From positions 1-13,810 of the forward strand of contig JBEEFX010000058.1 in NCBI GenBank assembly GCA_041166365.1: 13,810 nucleotides of DNA. Reading direction: 5' to 3'. Numbering within the stretch: position 1 is the first letter of the stretch; each line of letters begins with the position of its first letter. Both the position numbers and the translations under genes were made by a program. The stretch comes from DASUCS01 sp041166365 (GTDB taxonomy: Bacteria > Actinomycetota > Acidimicrobiia > Acidimicrobiales > JACDCH01). Below are positions 13,176-13,810 of this stretch, in pieces. The notes under the pieces were generated by a model that saw only the letters and a program-made list of their open reading frames with translations, did no database searches and had not been told where the DNA came from.

Positions 13176-13810
13176 GTGAGCTCGACCCAAGTGAAGATCA
13201 GCGTGCCCGGGAACCACCTCATGACCGGGTTGCTCGGTCAGCGAGACGAGTTGCTCCGGCTCATCGAAGTCGCCTTTCCGGGGGTCGAGATCCACGTGCG
13301 AGGCAACGAGATCGCCATCGAGGGTGACACGGTCGAGGCCGACAGGGTCGGTCGCCTGTTCGAGGAGCTCGTGATCCTGTTGCAGCAGGGCCAACGGCTC
13401 GAGCCCGCGGGCCTGTCACGCACGATCGACATGGTGAAGGCCGACGAGCGGCCGTCGGAGGTGCTCACCGCCGAGGTGCTGCGGGGCGCGAAGGGCCGCT
13501 CCGTGCGTCCGAAGTCGAGCGGCCAGAAGCGCTATGTCGATGCGATCCGGGAGAACGTGATCACGTTCGGCATCGGCCCGGCCGGCACCGGCAAGAGCTG
13601 GCTGGCCGTCGCCATGGCAGTACAGGCGCTGCAAGCCAAGGACGTCGATCGCATCATCCTCACGCGGCCGGCGGTCGAAGCCGGCGAGCGGCTGGGATTC
13701 CTGCCCGGCGACATCATGGCGAAGATCGATCCGTACCTCCGACCCTTGTACGACGCGCTGTACGACATGGTCGAGCTCGAGGGCGCACAGCGTCTGCTCG
13801 AGCGCGGCAC
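13176..13810 (+). CDS. phoH: PhoH family ATPase (N-terminal part, runs off the window)
   Basis: PhoH proteins are cytoplasmic P-loop ATPases with suggested roles in RNA metabolism. 211 codons are visible. The N-terminal domain (about 1-75, ISVPGNHLMTGLLGQRDELLRLIE, then VEIHVRGNEIAIEGD) is of the PhoH-like, KH-related type. It is followed by the Walker A motif GPAGTGKS (about residues 133-140) and the family sequence RIILTRPAVEAGERLGFLPGDIMAKIDPYLRPLYDAL. The Walker B and C-terminal parts lie beyond the right edge. The GTG at 13176 is the first in frame; a GTG at 13191 is an alternative. In many bacteria phoH leads a cluster with ybeY, which would be expected downstream. Confidence 0.93.
   Translation, partial: MSSTQVKISVPGNHLMTGLLGQRDELLRLIEVAFPGVEIHVRGNEIAIEGDTVEADRVGRLFEELVILLQQGQRLEPAGLSRTIDMVKADERPSEVLTAEVLRGAKGRSVRPKSSGQKRYVDAIRENVITFGIGPAGTGKSWLAVAMAVQALQAKDVDRIILTRPAVEAGERLGFLPGDIMAKIDPYLRPLYDALYDMVELEGAQRLLERG

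Noticed and set aside
1..13810. CRISPR array or rRNA/tRNA genes
   Set aside because: No regularly spaced repeats and no rRNA or tRNA sequences are visible on either strand.

Overview
The window is GC-rich and mostly encodes housekeeping genes with GTG starts, short gaps and overlapping stop/start codons. Gene content points to a high-GC actinobacterium: a BldD-type regulator, a FolP2-type DHPS paralogue, hrcA-dnaJ, and the order comEC / DHPS-like / holA / rpsT / lepA. The arrangement would fit a deep lineage such as Acidimicrobiia, but that placement rests on remembered gene order and is inference.

Layout. Bases 1-1297 are accessory. They hold an unidentified gene end and a ~1.05 kb cassette (208-1255) bounded by imperfect terminal inverted repeats, which carries one lipoprotein gene and no transposase. 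A further copy of the cassette's left-end sequence sits where comEC begins (1284-1305). comEC (1298-2425) is left without its 5' half. From there the order is: FolP2-like protein (+), holA (+), rpsT (-), lepA (+), a minus-strand pair of a GGDEF diguanylate cyclase and a 78-aa protein, then hrcA-dnaJ-rsmE-bldD-like-hemW (+), a small excisionase-type HTH protein (+), an unrecognised protein with two Sm-like modules (-), and the start of phoH (+, runs off the right edge).

How the genes fit together. The core genes cover translation (rpsT, lepA, rsmE), replication (holA), protein folding (hrcA, dnaJ) and heme handling (hemW). A cyclic-di-GMP theme runs through the middle. The diguanylate cyclase has an intact active site and inhibitory I-site, and the BldD homologue 3 kb away keeps the RxD-X8-RxxD c-di-GMP-binding signature. 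The only two TCAC-N5-GTGA palindromes I found in the window lie upstream of these two genes, at positions expected of BldD operators. This suggests a local c-di-GMP/BldD feedback circuit that may also touch hrcA-dnaJ.

The two points most worth following up are that circuit and the transposase-less cassette next to a truncated comEC.
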